NCBI GenBank assembly: GCA_009760885.1 | Contig: CM019697.1 | Location: 25,372,210-25,436,209 of the forward strand | Length of the DNA: 64,000 nt | Direction of reading: 5' to 3' | Origin: Achatina immaculata | Taxonomy: Eukaryota; Mollusca; Gastropoda; Stylommatophora; Achatinidae | Part shown: positions 10,897 through 21,736 of the stretch, piece after piece | How the letters are laid out: every line of letters starts with the position of its first letter | How positions within the stretch are numbered: the first letter of the stretch is position 1 | The notes under the pieces: generated by a model | The model's database searches: none | The model's input: only the letters and a program-made list of their open reading frames with translations | What the model was told of the DNA's origin: nothing | Translations under genes and position numbers: made by a program

Positions 10897-11105
10897 ATCA
10901 TGATAATCTAGAGATGACCGTCTTGGAAGGGTACATAATGGGAAAAAGAAAGAGAGGAAAACCAAGGCGAAGATGGCTGCAAGACATCATTGATAATCTC
11001 CAACTGGATGCATCAGCAGCAGGCCATCTTGCTTACAACCGATAGGCCTACAAGAGAACTGTTAGAAAGGCAAATTTCCGCAAGGGACATGCAAATGACT
11101 GACTG
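10897..11105 (+). pseudogene. Non-LTR retrotransposon 3' fragment
   Basis: 5'-truncated terminal piece of the LINE group present at 60.5-62.7 kb. It reads LEGYIMGKRKRGKPRRRWLQ then DIIDNLQLDASAAGHLAYNR, a stop, and KANFRKGHAND. The homologous DNA at 62.48-62.69 kb is clearly related but diverged. The 3' end passes into TGACTGACTGACC, a short tetranucleotide tail. Non-functional. Confidence 0.85.
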
Positions 11106-11218
11106 ACCGAGATAATATTTATACACCTGAGAGATAAGATTTATACACATGAGAGATAAGATTTATACATCTGAGAGATAAGATTTATACACCCGAGAGA
11201 TAAGATTTATACATGGGA
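11106..11218. repeat. 22-bp minisatellite
   Basis: Five copies of GAGAGATAAGATTTATACAC plus two variable bases. A related fragment occurs at 10868-10896, so the LINE fragment at 10897-11105 appears to have landed inside an older array. Confidence 0.88.
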
Positions 11219-11704
11219 CAGAGAGAATTCTACTCCAGAGGGTCAGATTTCAGGAACCAACATTTGCTGTTTATTTAATTATTTATTTACTCAGCGTAAG
11301 AGAATGTAAGATGGTTGTTGGAGTTTCTCTTTCATTTGTTGCTTGACGTATTTTATGTTAATTACTCATATCGCAATTTACAGAGACTTTAGCATTTGTG
11401 TAAGGTTCTCTGCTCCCATTTGCATGACACTATCAGCATGCTTCTTTCAAACATTTCTGTTCTCACCTACATTTGACTCTTATTGTAAGTACTTTCATTT
11501 CAAGTGAAAATGTAAAATATACAACTAATTGGTTATAACTGTTAAATGAGTAACGCAGAGGAAATATAACGTTTACAATAGTTCATAGTAGTTCGTTTGT
11601 TATATTAAGTAATAGTACTATAAAATAGTTAGAATCTGTAGTGACGCACGCAGTTCTTGATGACAACAGTACTTAAGGTGTCAGTATCCTTGACCTTTCT
11701 GCAT
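11219..11704. other. Intron stretch, nothing recognised
   Basis: AT-rich unique sequence without coding or repeat structure. Confidence 0.5.
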
Positions 11705-11882
11705 ATTGCAGGATGATGTGGTCAGTATCACGCCTGGCTTTCCTTCCACACCTCAAGAAGCCAGGTACACATTTCTACAGCTGGGTGACTAGGTAGGACA
11801 TCTCCTGCCGGGTTCGAACCACTGACCTTCGCTATGAGAGACTCGTGCTCTAACCAATCTACTTGTCAGGCACCCAAGGAAA
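11705..11882 (-). mobile_element. tRNA-derived SINE
   Basis: On the minus strand the 5' part looks like a tRNA: an A-box-like GGTTAGAGCACGAG (about 11844-11858) and a B box GGTTCGAACCC (about 11810-11820) at tRNA-like spacing. A non-tRNA body follows, ending in GCCAGGCGTGATACTGACCA. The same body end occurs at 60368-60392 in another insertion, which supports a dispersed SINE family. Internal Pol III promoter boxes would drive transcription. It is not a functional tRNA because cloverleaf pairing is not convincing. Confidence 0.75.
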
Positions 11883-11943
11883 GAAGGCAAAAAATTAAAA
11901 AGAAAAACAATTAATTAGCTTACAAAAATAAACCTCCATCCGG

Positions 11944-12405
11944 GTCAGCAGAACAAACAGAGTGGCAAGGTCAGCAGAACAAACAGAGTGGCAAGGTCAG
12001 CAGAACAAACAGAGTGGCAAGGTCAGCAGAACAAACAGAGTGGCAAGGTCAGCAAAACAAACAGAGAGGCAAGGTCAGCAGAACAGAGAGGCAAGGTCAG
12101 CAGAACAGAGTGGCAAGGTCAGCAGAACAAACAGAGTGGCAAGGTCAGCAGAACAAACAGAGTGGGAAGGTCAGCAGAACAAACAGAGTGGCAAGGTCAG
12201 CAGAACAAACAGAGTGGCAAGGTCAGCAGAACAAACAGAGTGACAAGGTCAGCAGAACAAACAGAGTGGCAAGGTCAGCAGAACAAACAGAGTGGCAAGG
12301 TCAGCAGAACAGAGTGGCAAAGTCAGCAGAACAAACAGAGTGGCAAGGTCAGCAGAACAAACAGAGTGGCAAGGTCAGCAGAACAAACAGAGTGGCAAGT
12401 TAAGA
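11944..12405. repeat. 26-bp minisatellite, about 18 copies
   Basis: Unit GTCAGCAGAACAAACAGAGT plus ggcaag, 26 bp. At least three copies lack part of aacaaacag (short units). Because 26 is not a multiple of three, all three frames stay open and give overlapping Gln/Arg-rich false frames. Each unit carries AAG|GTCAGC, a weak donor-like string. Confidence 0.96.
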
Positions 12406-13005
12406 AATAAACAGTTCCTGTCAAAGTTAGGAATCAAGTTTTTTTTCTTTCTCCTGTTGAATTTGAAAAAGAATTCTTGTTGGCCAAAATATTGCTTGAT
12501 TTCTTGGTTTAATATCAAACTAGAAGTTAATTATTTGTACTTGTATTCCATGATTTAATGTAATATTGGCTTAACAACCTTCGCTGATTTGTAAATACAA
12601 TCACATTTTTCATTGCATTTTCATATTTATGTTAATCCGCCTTATGTTTACATATTGTTGTAGTCCGTACTTTACTACACAAAAGTAGTTAGTAGAGCCT
12701 TGTAGTGTGTAATTAGGCGATCAACATATTCCCAGTTTTAGAATTTAGAAATGTTGAGGTTCTGTAGCAGTCTAAGTCTTTTGTTATTTTGTTATTTTTT
12801 AGAATCTGCATTAGAAACATCAATTACCCATATAATAATAGTTTTAGAACTTCCATTTCAAATTTTAATCATTTAGTATAATCCCAAATTTAGAACTTAC
12901 TTTTGAAAATGTAATAATCTAGTGCAATGCCAGATTTTGAAGCTACTTTTGAAACCTTTGTATTCTGTGTTTGGCCCCTCGCTGCTTGTCACGGGAACCT
13001 TCTAG
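12406..13005. other. Intron stretch, nothing recognised
   Basis: AT-rich unique sequence up to the acceptor of the exon at 13006. Confidence 0.5.
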
Positions 13006-13203
13006 ACATGTAACGAGGGGAGACTGCCGCCCGAGAGACAAGGCAGTGGGCTCGGACCGGAAGAATCTCCACCAGATCGTTTAGCCAGTGGCCCCATACC
13101 AAAAGTCTGTCGTCTACGAAATCTTGGAGGTGGAGGATACAATTTTGCGTCAGGTTTCGGGGCAGCAACTCTTCCCAGGGCCAGTGCTGGACGTCATACC
13201 TCG
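13006..13203 (+). CDS. Zasp-like: Exon (inferred): linker with second ATLPR motif
   Basis: A GC-rich island in AT-rich intron, open on the + strand for 66 codons between acceptor ccttctag|aca and donor acctcg|gtagtt. It is phase 0 on both sides, so it fits exactly between the 8850-9173 and 17550-17662 exons and could be a cassette exon. The protein starts TCNEGRLPPERQGSGLGPEE and ends in GGGGYNFASGFGAATLPRAS then AGRHTS. That ending parallels the end of the preceding exon (GGAGLEFGSTYATLPRKSS), an internal similarity that non-coding DNA would not produce by chance. The open minus-strand frame over the same bases has no splice support. Confidence is limited because the acceptor lacks a long pyrimidine tract. 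Confidence 0.68.
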
Positions 13204-13539
13204 GTAGTTTCCCTTTTGGTTTTGTGTTCAAATGAAATGGCTGCTTGTTGTTGATATGTGTTAGTTACCTGAGTCCAGAGAAACTTAGTTAAGAGAAAGT
13301 TTTGTTTGTTTAGATTTACAATATGGTAGACAGCCACTGAAACTAAGAATAGTTCTTCAACAGAAGATTAATTTTATTGTTAGAGGGGTTGTATAAAGTT
13401 ATAAATGAACAAAAATCATGTTCATAAAGAACTGTTCAATTCTTACATTATATTAGTGATATTAATAAACAAAAAGCTGGGTCTTCTTTTCGTTAAAGGT
13501 AACAATTTTAATATAAGCATCTCAGACATTAAGACCTTG

Positions 13540-14110
13540 TTAAATTAAAGACATTAAGATTTGTTTGTAATACAAGTGAAGCATTTAGACATAGTTAAAG
13601 TACAGCTGAGACACTGAGACTTAAGCAAAATACAAAGTGAGACATGAAAACTTAGTTTAACTACAGGTGAGACGTTAAGACTTGCTCATAATACAGGTGA
13701 AACATTAAGGCTTACTCAAAATACAGGTGAGACATTAAGGCTGAGTTAAAATATAGATAAGATGTTAAGACTTGCTCAAAATACAGGTGAGACATTAAGG
13801 CTGAGTTAAAATATAGATAAGATGTTAAGACTTGCTCAAAATGCAGGTGAGATATTAAGACTTGGTCTGAGTATAAGTGAGACTTAAAACTTAGTCTGAG
13901 TACAGGTGAGACATGAAGACTTACTTAGAGTACAAGTGAGACATGAAGACTTACTTAGAGTACAAGTGAGACATGAAGATTTACTTAGAGTACAAGTGAG
14001 ACATGAAGACTTACTTAGAGTACAAGTGAGACATGAAGACTTACTTAGAGTACAGGTGAGACATGAAGACTTACTTAGAGTACAGGTGAGACATGAAAAT
14101 GTATTTACAG
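13540..14110. repeat. 30-bp minisatellite with donor-like units
   Basis: The unit is 30 bp, around TACAGGTGAGACATGAAGAC. Copies to about 13890 are diverged (acattaagacttgctcaaaa). Copies at 13900-14100 are near-identical (ttacttagagtacaagtgag). Many units contain AG|GTGAGA, a strong 5' splice-site string on the gene strand. The 30-bp period is divisible by three, so false frames appear on both strands. The preceding 13204-13539 holds nothing recognised. Confidence 0.93.
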
Positions 14111-14924
14111 TATATATCAATTTTAGATTTGCCAGGAGCTCATGATGAGAAGTACATTGAAAGGAACTTATTCCTGACGTGTGATTTGCCAGGCTGGCAT
14201 TTAATTTAAAATATATTTTTACCTCCAATTTTGAAAAATATTTAGTTCTCATGTCTGATTCGTGTTGCAGATGATTGTGGTTAACTAATACACAAACTCT
14301 GGCAAGTGAAACCTACACTTATAGAGGTCTACACTACTTCCATGCATGTATTAACCTTTTCTTATTCTTTATGAAAATTTTCACAGGCTTAAATCTTTGA
14401 TTTCATGGACACCAAATCTTTGCTTTCACAGAAATCAAATCTTGGTTTTTAAAGACTCTAAATAGTGATCTTCATAGACACCATATCTTTGTTTTCACAT
14501 ACACCAAATCTTGATCTTCACAAACACCAAATCTTGGCTTTTTTCTATCCTGGTACAGTTTATTAGATTCTCAGCTTGCATCAAAACATTAATATGAATG
14601 CCATACATAAAAAATACCATTCATTCAACTTACTTTTCTCTTCATTTCAACAATTACATCTTACATTTGTTCACTCTATTTGTCTTACAAATTAAAACTA
14701 ATTTTAATTTGCAATAAAACTATAACAAACAAACATATATGACTAAATATAAAATGGAAGGAATGGTTTTTCTTCTTTCATTTTGACCTATCAGTTAAGT
14801 CATTAAAGCTACAGTCATCAGTTAAGTCATTAAAGCTACAGTCATTGGTTAAGTCATTAGAGCTAAAGAAGTGAAAACTGATACAGTCACAGATTACATA
14901 CATGAGTAAACAGCATTAACAACT
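14111..14924. other. Intron stretch with weak repeats
   Basis: At 14370-14535 there are diverged copies around ACACCAAATCTTTGCTTTCA. At 14793-14870 there are three copies of a 27-bp unit (AGTTAAGTCATTAAAGCTAC). The rest is AT-rich unique sequence. Confidence 0.6.
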
Positions 14925-16330
14925 GTCATAAAGGTAGATAGAGGTGTATGGTTCTAGTAATAAAGGTAACAGAGGTGTATGTTTCTAGTAATAAAGGTAG
15001 ACAGAGGTGTATGGTTCTAGTAATAAAGGTAGACAGAGGTGTATGGTTCTAGTAATAAAGGTAGACAGAGGTGTATGGTTCTAGTAATAAAGGTAGACAG
15101 AGGTGTATGTTTCTAGTAATAAAGGTAGACAGAGGTGTATGGTTCTAGTAATAAAGGTAGACAGAGGTGTATGGTTCTAGTAATAAAGGTAGACAGAGGT
15201 GTATGGTTCTAGTAATAAAGGTAGACAGAGGTGTATGTTTCTAGTAATAAGGTAGACAGAGGTGTATGTTTCTAGTAATAAGGTAGACAGAGGTATGGTT
15301 CTAGTAATAAAGGTAGACAGAGGTGTATGGTTCTAGTAATAAAGGTAGACAGAGGTGTATGTTTCTAGTAATAAAGGTAGACAGAGGTGTATGGTTCTAG
15401 TAATAAAGGTAGACAGAGGTGTATGTTTCTAGTAATAAAGGTAGACAGAGGTATATGGTTCTAGTAATAAAGGTAGACAGAGGTGTATGGTTCTAGTAAT
15501 AAAGGTAGACAGAGGTGTATGTTTCTAGTAATAAAGGTAGACAGAGGTGTATGGTTCTAGTAATAAAGGTAGACAGAGGTGTATGTTTCTAGTAATAAAG
15601 GTAGACAGAGGTGTATGTTTCTAGTAATAAAGGTAGACAGAGGTGTATGTTTCTAGTAATAAAGGTAGACAGAGGTGTATGGTTCTAGTAATAAAGGTAG
15701 ACAGAGGTGTATGGTTCTAGTAATAAAGGTAGACAGAGGTGTATGGTTCTAGTAATAAAGGTAGACAGAGGTGTATGTTTCTAGTAATAAAGGTAGACAG
15801 AGGTGTATGGTTCTAGTAATAAAGGTAGACAGAGGTGTATGGTTCTAGTAATAAAGGTAGACAGAGGTGTATGTTTCTAGTAATAAAGGTAGACAGAGGT
15901 GTATGGTTCTAGTAATAAAGGTAGACAGAGGTGTATGTTTCTAGTAATAAAGGTAGACAGAGGTGTATGGTTCTAGTAATAAGGTAGACAGAGGTGTATG
16001 GTTCTAGTAATAAAGGTAGACAGAGGTGTATGGTTCTAGTAATAAAGGTAGACAGAGGTGTATGGTTCTAGTAATAAAGGTAGACAGAGGTGTATGGTTC
16101 TAGTAATAAAGGTAGACAGAGGTGTATGGTTCTAGTAATAAAGGTAGACAGAGGTGTATGTTTCTAGTAATAAAGGTAGACAGAGGTGTATGTTTCTAGT
16201 AATAAAGGTAGACAGAGGTGTATGTTTCTAGTAATAAAGGTAGACAGAGGTGTATGGTTCTAGTAATAAAGGTAGACAGAGGTGTATGTTCTAGTAATAA
16301 AGGTAGACAGAGGTGTATGGTTCAGTTTTA
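14925..16330. repeat. 32-bp minisatellite, about 43 copies
   Basis: The unit is 32 bp: AGGTAGACAGAGGTGTATGG (or ...TATGT) plus ttctagtaataa. Two variants (tatggttct, tatgtttct) are interspersed rather than in blocks, and a few units lack one base. The right end passes into gttcagttttacaaagtgacagagg. The reverse complement of one monomer plus this same flank occurs once at about 39200-39290, so the array seems to be an expanded piece of a dispersed repeat. Confidence 0.97.
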
Positions 16331-17549
16331 CAAAGTGACAGAGGGAGTGGGGACAGAGAGAAAAAACATAAATGGCAGAAAGTATGAGAGAAAGATGAGA
16401 ACGTAGAAATGAAAAACATAAAACATCCATTATTTCTGTAACTGTCACACAGATTAACACATGCGGGTATAAGAAGATTATGTCTTAGATGTATGAGAGC
16501 CCATTTATTCTAATTTAAAAGAAATTTTTTTTTCATTCCTGAGACAAGGAAAACTGATGGAGCAGTAGAAAATATACCTTTAAAAGAATCTTAGACCTTG
16601 TATGATAACCAAATGTCAGTATGTACTTTTTTATCCTTTAGTGCTAGATTTTGTTATACACAAGTTTTATCTATATCTGTTTGTGGTGTTCTTACCTTTT
16701 TACCTGCCTGTCTACCCATTTACCTACCTTTTTACCTGTCTGTCTACCCACTTACATGTGATTTTTGAGTGACTGATTCCAGCATATTAAAATAGTTCTC
16801 TTGAATGCAGACAAGTAACTTGTGCAGGTGAGATGCAGCGTAAACCAACAATACCATAACGGTGCATGTGGTGCACTAAACAGTAACACAGTAACTTCGT
16901 CTTGAGACTCCACACATCCACACTGTTCATCAGACAACAGGTTCAGCTAATCGAGCAAGTAACAGAACAGACTTCCACCAGATTTACATGGCGAAGTAAA
17001 GCTGACGTTGAACTTGAAGATTCCGATTTGAGTCAACTTTTACTTACCAGAAGCGCAGTCTCTTGCTACATTGTCTGTTGCTTGCAGGTTGTTTTGTCTG
17101 TTGCTTGCAGGTTGTTTTGTCTGTTGCTTGCAGGTTGTTTTGTCTGTTATTTCACTGACGTTTCTTTTTTTCAGGAAAGAAGAAATAATGGCAGACCATG
17201 AAAAGATGCATGTTTATGTCTGACCATGGCTGAAAATCTTCCTCTCATTCTCTCTCTCACACACGCACACACTGTGGTGGATATGTCTGTCACTGATTTC
17301 GTTTCTTTTGTTTGTTAAGAAAACAGTTTGTTTTTCAGAAAGTCCTTGCTATGAAAACTGCCTGAAAGTTGTGAACGTTAATCAATCTTTTCCTTGTAAA
17401 ATGTGTGAAAGGCAAAGTTTGACCTTATGAAACAGTGAGATCCTGAGAGTGCTGGATTGCTAAAACAGTTGCTGGAAGAGTTTACACAGAAAAAGAAAAA
17501 TTAAAAAAATAAAAACAAAAACCGCAGTGACCTACTGTCTTATCTCCAG
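16331..17549. other. Intron stretch with three-copy 23-bp repeat
   Basis: At 17071-17145 there are three copies of TGTCTGTTGCTTGCAGGTTG plus ttt; each contains a CT/G-rich run and TTGCAG, resembling a 3' splice site. At 16690-16750 there are short tacctgcctgtc repeats. The open frame at 16902-17201 has no consistent splice phase and is not called. The rest is unique sequence. Confidence 0.5.
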
Positions 17550-17662
17550 CAACCATCCAGCACATCCAGTGCTGCAGGCTATGGTCATCAGAGCAAGAGC
17601 TACGGTCAAACTCCAGATCAGAGAGTTGATTATCCACATGACAGAAGCGGCATGCTCAACAG
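17550..17662 (+). CDS. Zasp-like: Exon: Ser/Gln/Tyr-rich linker
   Basis: The acceptor is tgtcttatctccag|caa and the donor caacag|gtgagt, both strong. The exon is 113 nt, entering in phase 0 and leaving two bases of an Arg codon. It reads QPSSTSSAAGYGHQSKSYGQ then TPDQRVDYPHDRSGMLN(R). It is a disordered, polar linker with no named motif. The phase match to both neighbours is the main support. The open minus-strand frame over this region has no splice support. Confidence 0.85.
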
Positions 17663-18536
17663 GTGAGTTCTTGTTCTCGTGACAGGTAAAATATCGACAG
17701 ATCATCAGAGGAAGGGGGGAGGAGGGGGAGTTATATGTTTTATAAGTTTGAACACGCCCTTTAAAACGCACAGGTCAGTTTAAAAACATAATTTCCTTGC
17801 TGTCTTTTCTCACATTCTGTGAGCTTTTCTGACACAGAATCATGCTCAGATTGTGCCACTCTAATTAATAGATTACTTGCTACTTTCTGACACAGAAGCC
17901 TGCTCAGATTGTGTCATTGTAATAGATTACTTGCTACATTCTGACAGAATGTAGGAGCTTAAGATGGAATGAAAGTGTCTTCCCTGTATATCCTTGTTCC
18001 TGGTAAAACCACATTCGCGTATTTCTGCCTTTATTCTCGCTATAACCACTTTCACTGATCTTCACGTTTCCTGTTGCTATAACGACATCTCCTTTTTGTT
18101 GTGGCTGTAACCACACTCACTGATCCCTGGTTGTTGAATACGGTAAAAACAATCCGTCCATAATTATAGAAACAAGACTTTGTGTGCACAAGTCAGATAT
18201 ACCGAGGATTTTCTGCTGTGTAATTTAAGAAATATATATGTGTGATCATCATCATCATCATCAAACATCATCATGGCTATTATTGTTATTATTGCTATGA
18301 TTATTATTACTATTATTATTATTGTTATTATTATGTATTCCTTGTGTTAAAGTAGGAACCTTCCATTTTCTTTACATCCTCTCCTTCTCTCCATTTCTTC
18401 CTTTTCATCTTAACTCTGTAAGAGAGCTCAGATGAAAGGGAAAGATGGAGAATTCTTCCCTGATACCATCGTTTTCTTCTTTCCTTTGGGGATGACAACC
18501 TTCTCATTACCTCTCATGACCTCTCATGGTGAACAG
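17663..18536. other. Intron stretch with two-copy repeat
   Basis: At about 17828-17942 two diverged copies (about 56 bp) of a segment with TCTGACACAGAA and AATAGATTACTTGCTAC. A (TTATTA)n-like stretch lies at 18275-18335. Otherwise unique. Confidence 0.55.
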
Positions 18537-18754
18537 AGTCCAGACAAGCTTGGACAGCATCACCTTGTCCCCACGCACCCCGGAGGTACACACGAGCTCT
18601 CCGTTCTTCCAGCCCTACCAGAAGGTGTACACGCCCACGGGTCTTCTTCTAGAGCAACAGCGCTTACAGACACAGCAGGTGGACAGCGAGCCCATAGCAC
18701 CGGTGTGGGAAAGGAGGAAGCAGTTTCAGCAGGGCCCAGTGCAGACTTCACCAG
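18537..18754 (+). CDS. Zasp-like: Exon: linker with tyrosine/tryptophan motifs
   Basis: The acceptor is catggtgaacag|a and the donor tcaccag|gtaacc. The 218-nt exon completes Arg and exits with one base. It reads RVQTSLDSITLSPRTPEVHT, then SSPFFQPYQKVYTPTGLLLE, QQRLQTQQVDSEPIAPVWER and RKQFQQGPVQTSP. The PFFQPYQKVY and APVWERRKQF blocks look like conserved islands in an otherwise disordered linker, and the QQ-rich middle could be helical. The acceptor pyrimidine tract is modest. GC content rises across the exon. Two other frames are open here but lack phase agreement. Confidence 0.88.
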
Positions 18755-18774
18755 GTAACCAGACATCATGACAT

Positions 18775-19030
18775 CGCATGGATAAATATATAGACATCAT
18801 GACATCACACAGACAGATCGCATGTATAATTACCCAGGCATCATAACATCACACAGACAGATCGCATGTATAATTACCCAGGCATCATAACATCACACAG
18901 ACAGATCGCATGTATAATTACCCAGACATCATAACATCACACAGACAGATCGCATGTATAATTACCCAGGCATCATAACATCACACAGACAGATCGCATG
19001 TATAATTACCCAGACATCATAATGTCACAT
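18775..19030. repeat. 44-bp minisatellite
   Basis: About five and a half copies of a 44-bp unit (CATCACACAGACAGATCGCA plus tgtataattacccaggcatcataa), starting 20 bp after the exon's donor. Confidence 0.93.
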
Positions 19031-19049
19031 AGACAGCTAATCGGACCTC

Positions 19050-19175
19050 ATGACTTGGCATGGACTGGTAACCAGGCACCATGACATCACATGGTTTGCT
19101 GTCCTGGCCACAGAGCATGGACTGGTAACCAGGCACCATGACATCACATGGTTTGCTGTCCTGGCCACAGAGCAG
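19050..19175. repeat. Two-copy repeat of about 58 bp
   Basis: Two near-identical copies of a segment beginning GCATGGACTGGTAACCAGGC and ending gtcctggccacagag. A minimal tandem duplication, a possible early stage of array formation. Confidence 0.88.
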
Positions 19176-19304
19176 TGCTGTTATCTTGAAACAAGCGGTT
19201 ACGAAATATTGCCAGGTATGAGTGTTGAGTTCCTGATTATAATCAATAGGTACCTAAATATTACCAAAGTGAATCTATAAGATAGCGTTGTATACCTGCA
19301 TATC

Positions 19305-20397
19305 CTTACATCTTACATCCTTCCCCTGCCGTTAAACGTCACATGGGGCTCGCATGGTAGTTCACCAAAATTTCCTGTTTTCGGCGAGCTTTTCAACCTC
19401 ATCAAGGGATTTTATTCTTACTAAACCGGCCTCTCTTAACAATGTCCCCTTTAGAGTTTCACGTGGTCAACCTCTTTTTCTTCGGCCTGTTGTGCTCCAC
19501 TGGAAAGCTTGTCTTGGTATTCTCTGACTGTTTCTTCTTAGCATATGACCGACATATGTCCATCTTCTTTTCCTGATCACCCATGAGACAGGTTGTTGTT
19601 TGCTCATCTGTCTTATCTCTGCGTTGTTCTTGAATTCGTTCCACTTTATACCAAGTATTTTCCTTAGGCATTTGTTTTCAGAAGAGTCTAATTTCTTGTC
19701 TATTTCTTTAGTTGTTTTCCAGCTTTCGCATGCATAAATGAAGGTGGATATCACATTTGAATTGAACAATCTTAACTTGGTTTTTATGTTGTTAACTTGT
19801 GAATGCCATATGTTCTCAAGATTATTGAATATCAATTCTGTTTTTTTCAATACGAATTTTGACTTCCTTTATGGTGACGAGATATCCAAATTGGTTTACT
19901 TCTTCAACAGCTGTTCCTTCTAAGTAGATTTTTCCTTCATGGTTAATGAGAGGTTTCATTAGTTTTGTTTTGTCTTTGTTAACTTTCATGTCCTGTTTTA
20001 CTAGCCATTGAAGGCAGGGTGGGTATCTATTTGTTCCTGCATTGATTTCACATTGTCACTGGTAAGAGTTATGTCATCTGCAAAATCAAGATCTTCTATT
20101 TGGGTCTCATGTACACAATCAATGCCCGTTTTACCTGTGCAGCATTTTGTCATTATGAAGTTTATGGCAATTCCAAAAAGCAAGGGAGATAATAAACATC
20201 CTTGTTTCATGCCTGTTTCAATCTGGAACCATTCCCTCATTCATTCTTTCTTCTGTGTTGACTGCACAAACATATCCATTGTAGAGATCCCTAATGATGG
20301 TGATCATTTTAGATGGTATTCCATATATTCTTAAAATTCCCCAGATTGAATCTCTGTGTATGCTATCAAATGCATTTTTAAAGTCTTTGAAGTTCAT
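19305..20397 (-). pseudogene. Non-LTR retrotransposon RT fragment (5'-truncated)
   Basis: Read on the minus strand from about 20397: NFKDFKNAFDSIHRDSI (RT motif A region), then REWFQIETGMKQGCLLSPLL (motif B) and EDLDFADDITLTSDN (motif C, FADD). The thumb-like region carries LIYACESWKTTKEI-type residues and the end has RKRRWTYVGHMLRRN. Several frameshifts and a stop (after THPAFNG) break it. The 3' end shows GGATGTAAGATGTAAGG, a short tandem tail typical of this family's other copies at 40.5, 44.2, 62.7 and 63.8 kb. The endonuclease domain is absent. Dead insertion in an intron, antisense to the host gene. Confidence 0.9.
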
Positions 20398-20689
20398 ACC
20401 TGTATATTACATATTACATGATATCACAATGTGATGATTCTTTCATTGCGTATCAGCTTATTACCTGTTTCCACTAATCTTCACAGTGTTACAAGAAACT
20501 ATTACAGAAAACAACAATGAAAGTCAGCAATTCTAAAAACGACTCAAAAGATACAGAACGGGTGTTTTTTTTTCTGAATGTTTCTTTGATGTGTTTAAGC
20601 TAAAGGAAATCACAGCAGTAATGTTCTAATTTCACAGCCCTGTAGCCTCCGTCCACAGATGCCTGTACTTCCTTGATGAAATATTATAA
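20398..20689. other. Intron stretch, nothing recognised
   Basis: Unique AT-rich sequence between the LINE fragment and the 39-bp array. Confidence 0.5.
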
Positions 20690-21045
20690 TGATAATGTTG
20701 TCCAGAAATATTTGATGTCTACTATTGTAGATAATGTTGTCCAGATATATTTGATGTCTACTCTTGTAGATAATGTTGTCCAGAAATATTTGATGTCTAC
20801 TCTTGTAGATAATGTTGTCCAAAAATATTTGATGTCTACTCTTGTAGATAATGTTGTCCAGAAATATTTGATGTCTACTCTTGTAGATAATGTTGTCCAG
20901 AAATATTTGATGTCTACTCTTGTAGATAATGTTGTACAGAAATATTTGATGTTTACTCTTTGAGGTAATGTCCAGAAATGTTTGATGTCTACTCTTGTAG
21001 GTAATGTTGTCAGGAAATATTTGATGTCTACTTTTGTAGATAATG
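20690..21045. repeat. 39-bp minisatellite
   Basis: About nine copies of a 39-bp unit with CCAGAAATATTTGATGTCTA plus ctcttgtagataatgttgt, ending only about 15 bp before the acceptor at 21060. Period 39 is divisible by three and makes false open frames on both strands. The final copy merges into the polypyrimidine-poor acceptor region (ttttgtaacttccag). Confidence 0.95.
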
Positions 21046-21060
21046 TTTTGTAACTTCCAG

Positions 21061-21335
21061 TGAAAGCGCCGGCCAAGACGAAAACTCAAAAATTTGTCAA
21101 ACCCAAGCCTGCGCCAACCAGTTTTAGTGGTTTCGGAACTGACTACAGTCAGGCATCAAGCAAGCAGCCCGCAGGTGGTTGGCATCCTGCGCCCCAGTTT
21201 AAACCCACGCCAGCACCCGTGCCTTCATCATCGGTTGTCACTTACACGCCAACAGCGATACAGTATACTCCTAGAGTGGATCCACCACCAACTAGACCTT
21301 CTCCTCTGTCGCCGACATATGCCCCAGTTCAAGTG
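21061..21335 (+). CDS. Zasp-like: Exon: proline/threonine-rich linker
   Basis: The acceptor is taacttccag|tga and the donor caagtg|gtagga. The 275-nt exon enters with two bases (completing Val) and exits in phase 0. It reads VKAPAKTKTQKFVKPKPAPT, then SFSGFGTDYSQASSKQPAGG, later SSSVVTYTPTAIQYTPRVDP and PPTRPSPLSPTYAPVQV. The basic start (KxKTQKFVKPK) and the Pro/Thr-rich end are typical of disordered linker. The last 117 nt and the donor are duplicated at 22887-23003. The intron-retained frame runs about 30 codons further before stopping. Confidence 0.9.
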
Positions 21336-21736
21336 GTAGGAGCACAGATAAATAGATTTTATTGCCTGTCTGTCATTTCTCCAGACATCTGTCTCTCTAC
21401 TTCAGTAATGAACATAATTCTTATATAAGACTGACTGTACAGGCTTCACAAGCACTGCCAGGACATGTCACGTGATATTTTTAGCAGCCCGCCTCCTGAT
21501 TAATCCCATCAACCATTTGCTTGGTAGAAATGCTAACAGCTAGAAAGTCATGTTTGTGTTAAAATTTCTTATCTGATAAGGTTTGTTTTTGTTGTCCTTG
21601 ACTTTGGCTGACTGAGACTTCTGTTCTGAGTAAATCCACGAAAGATAAGATCTTTTGCCATTTCCTAGCAGCTCTTGGAAGACCAGGAAAAGTTGGCTGT
21701 AATAAAGATTGCGACAGCAGCCGACCTTGAACAGCG

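Noticed and set aside
11962..12558. Overlapping Gln/Arg-rich frames
   Set aside because: A 26-bp array cycles all three frames into the same peptide, a sign of repeat translation rather than a gene.
12989..13231. 80-codon minus-strand open frame
   Set aside because: It overlaps the phase-matched plus-strand exon at 13006-13203, which has splice sites and internal motif similarity; the minus frame has neither.
17174..17221. Acceptor-like tttttttcag followed by sequence
   Set aside because: In phase 0, required by the preceding exons, the frame stops after eight codons; no donor fits.
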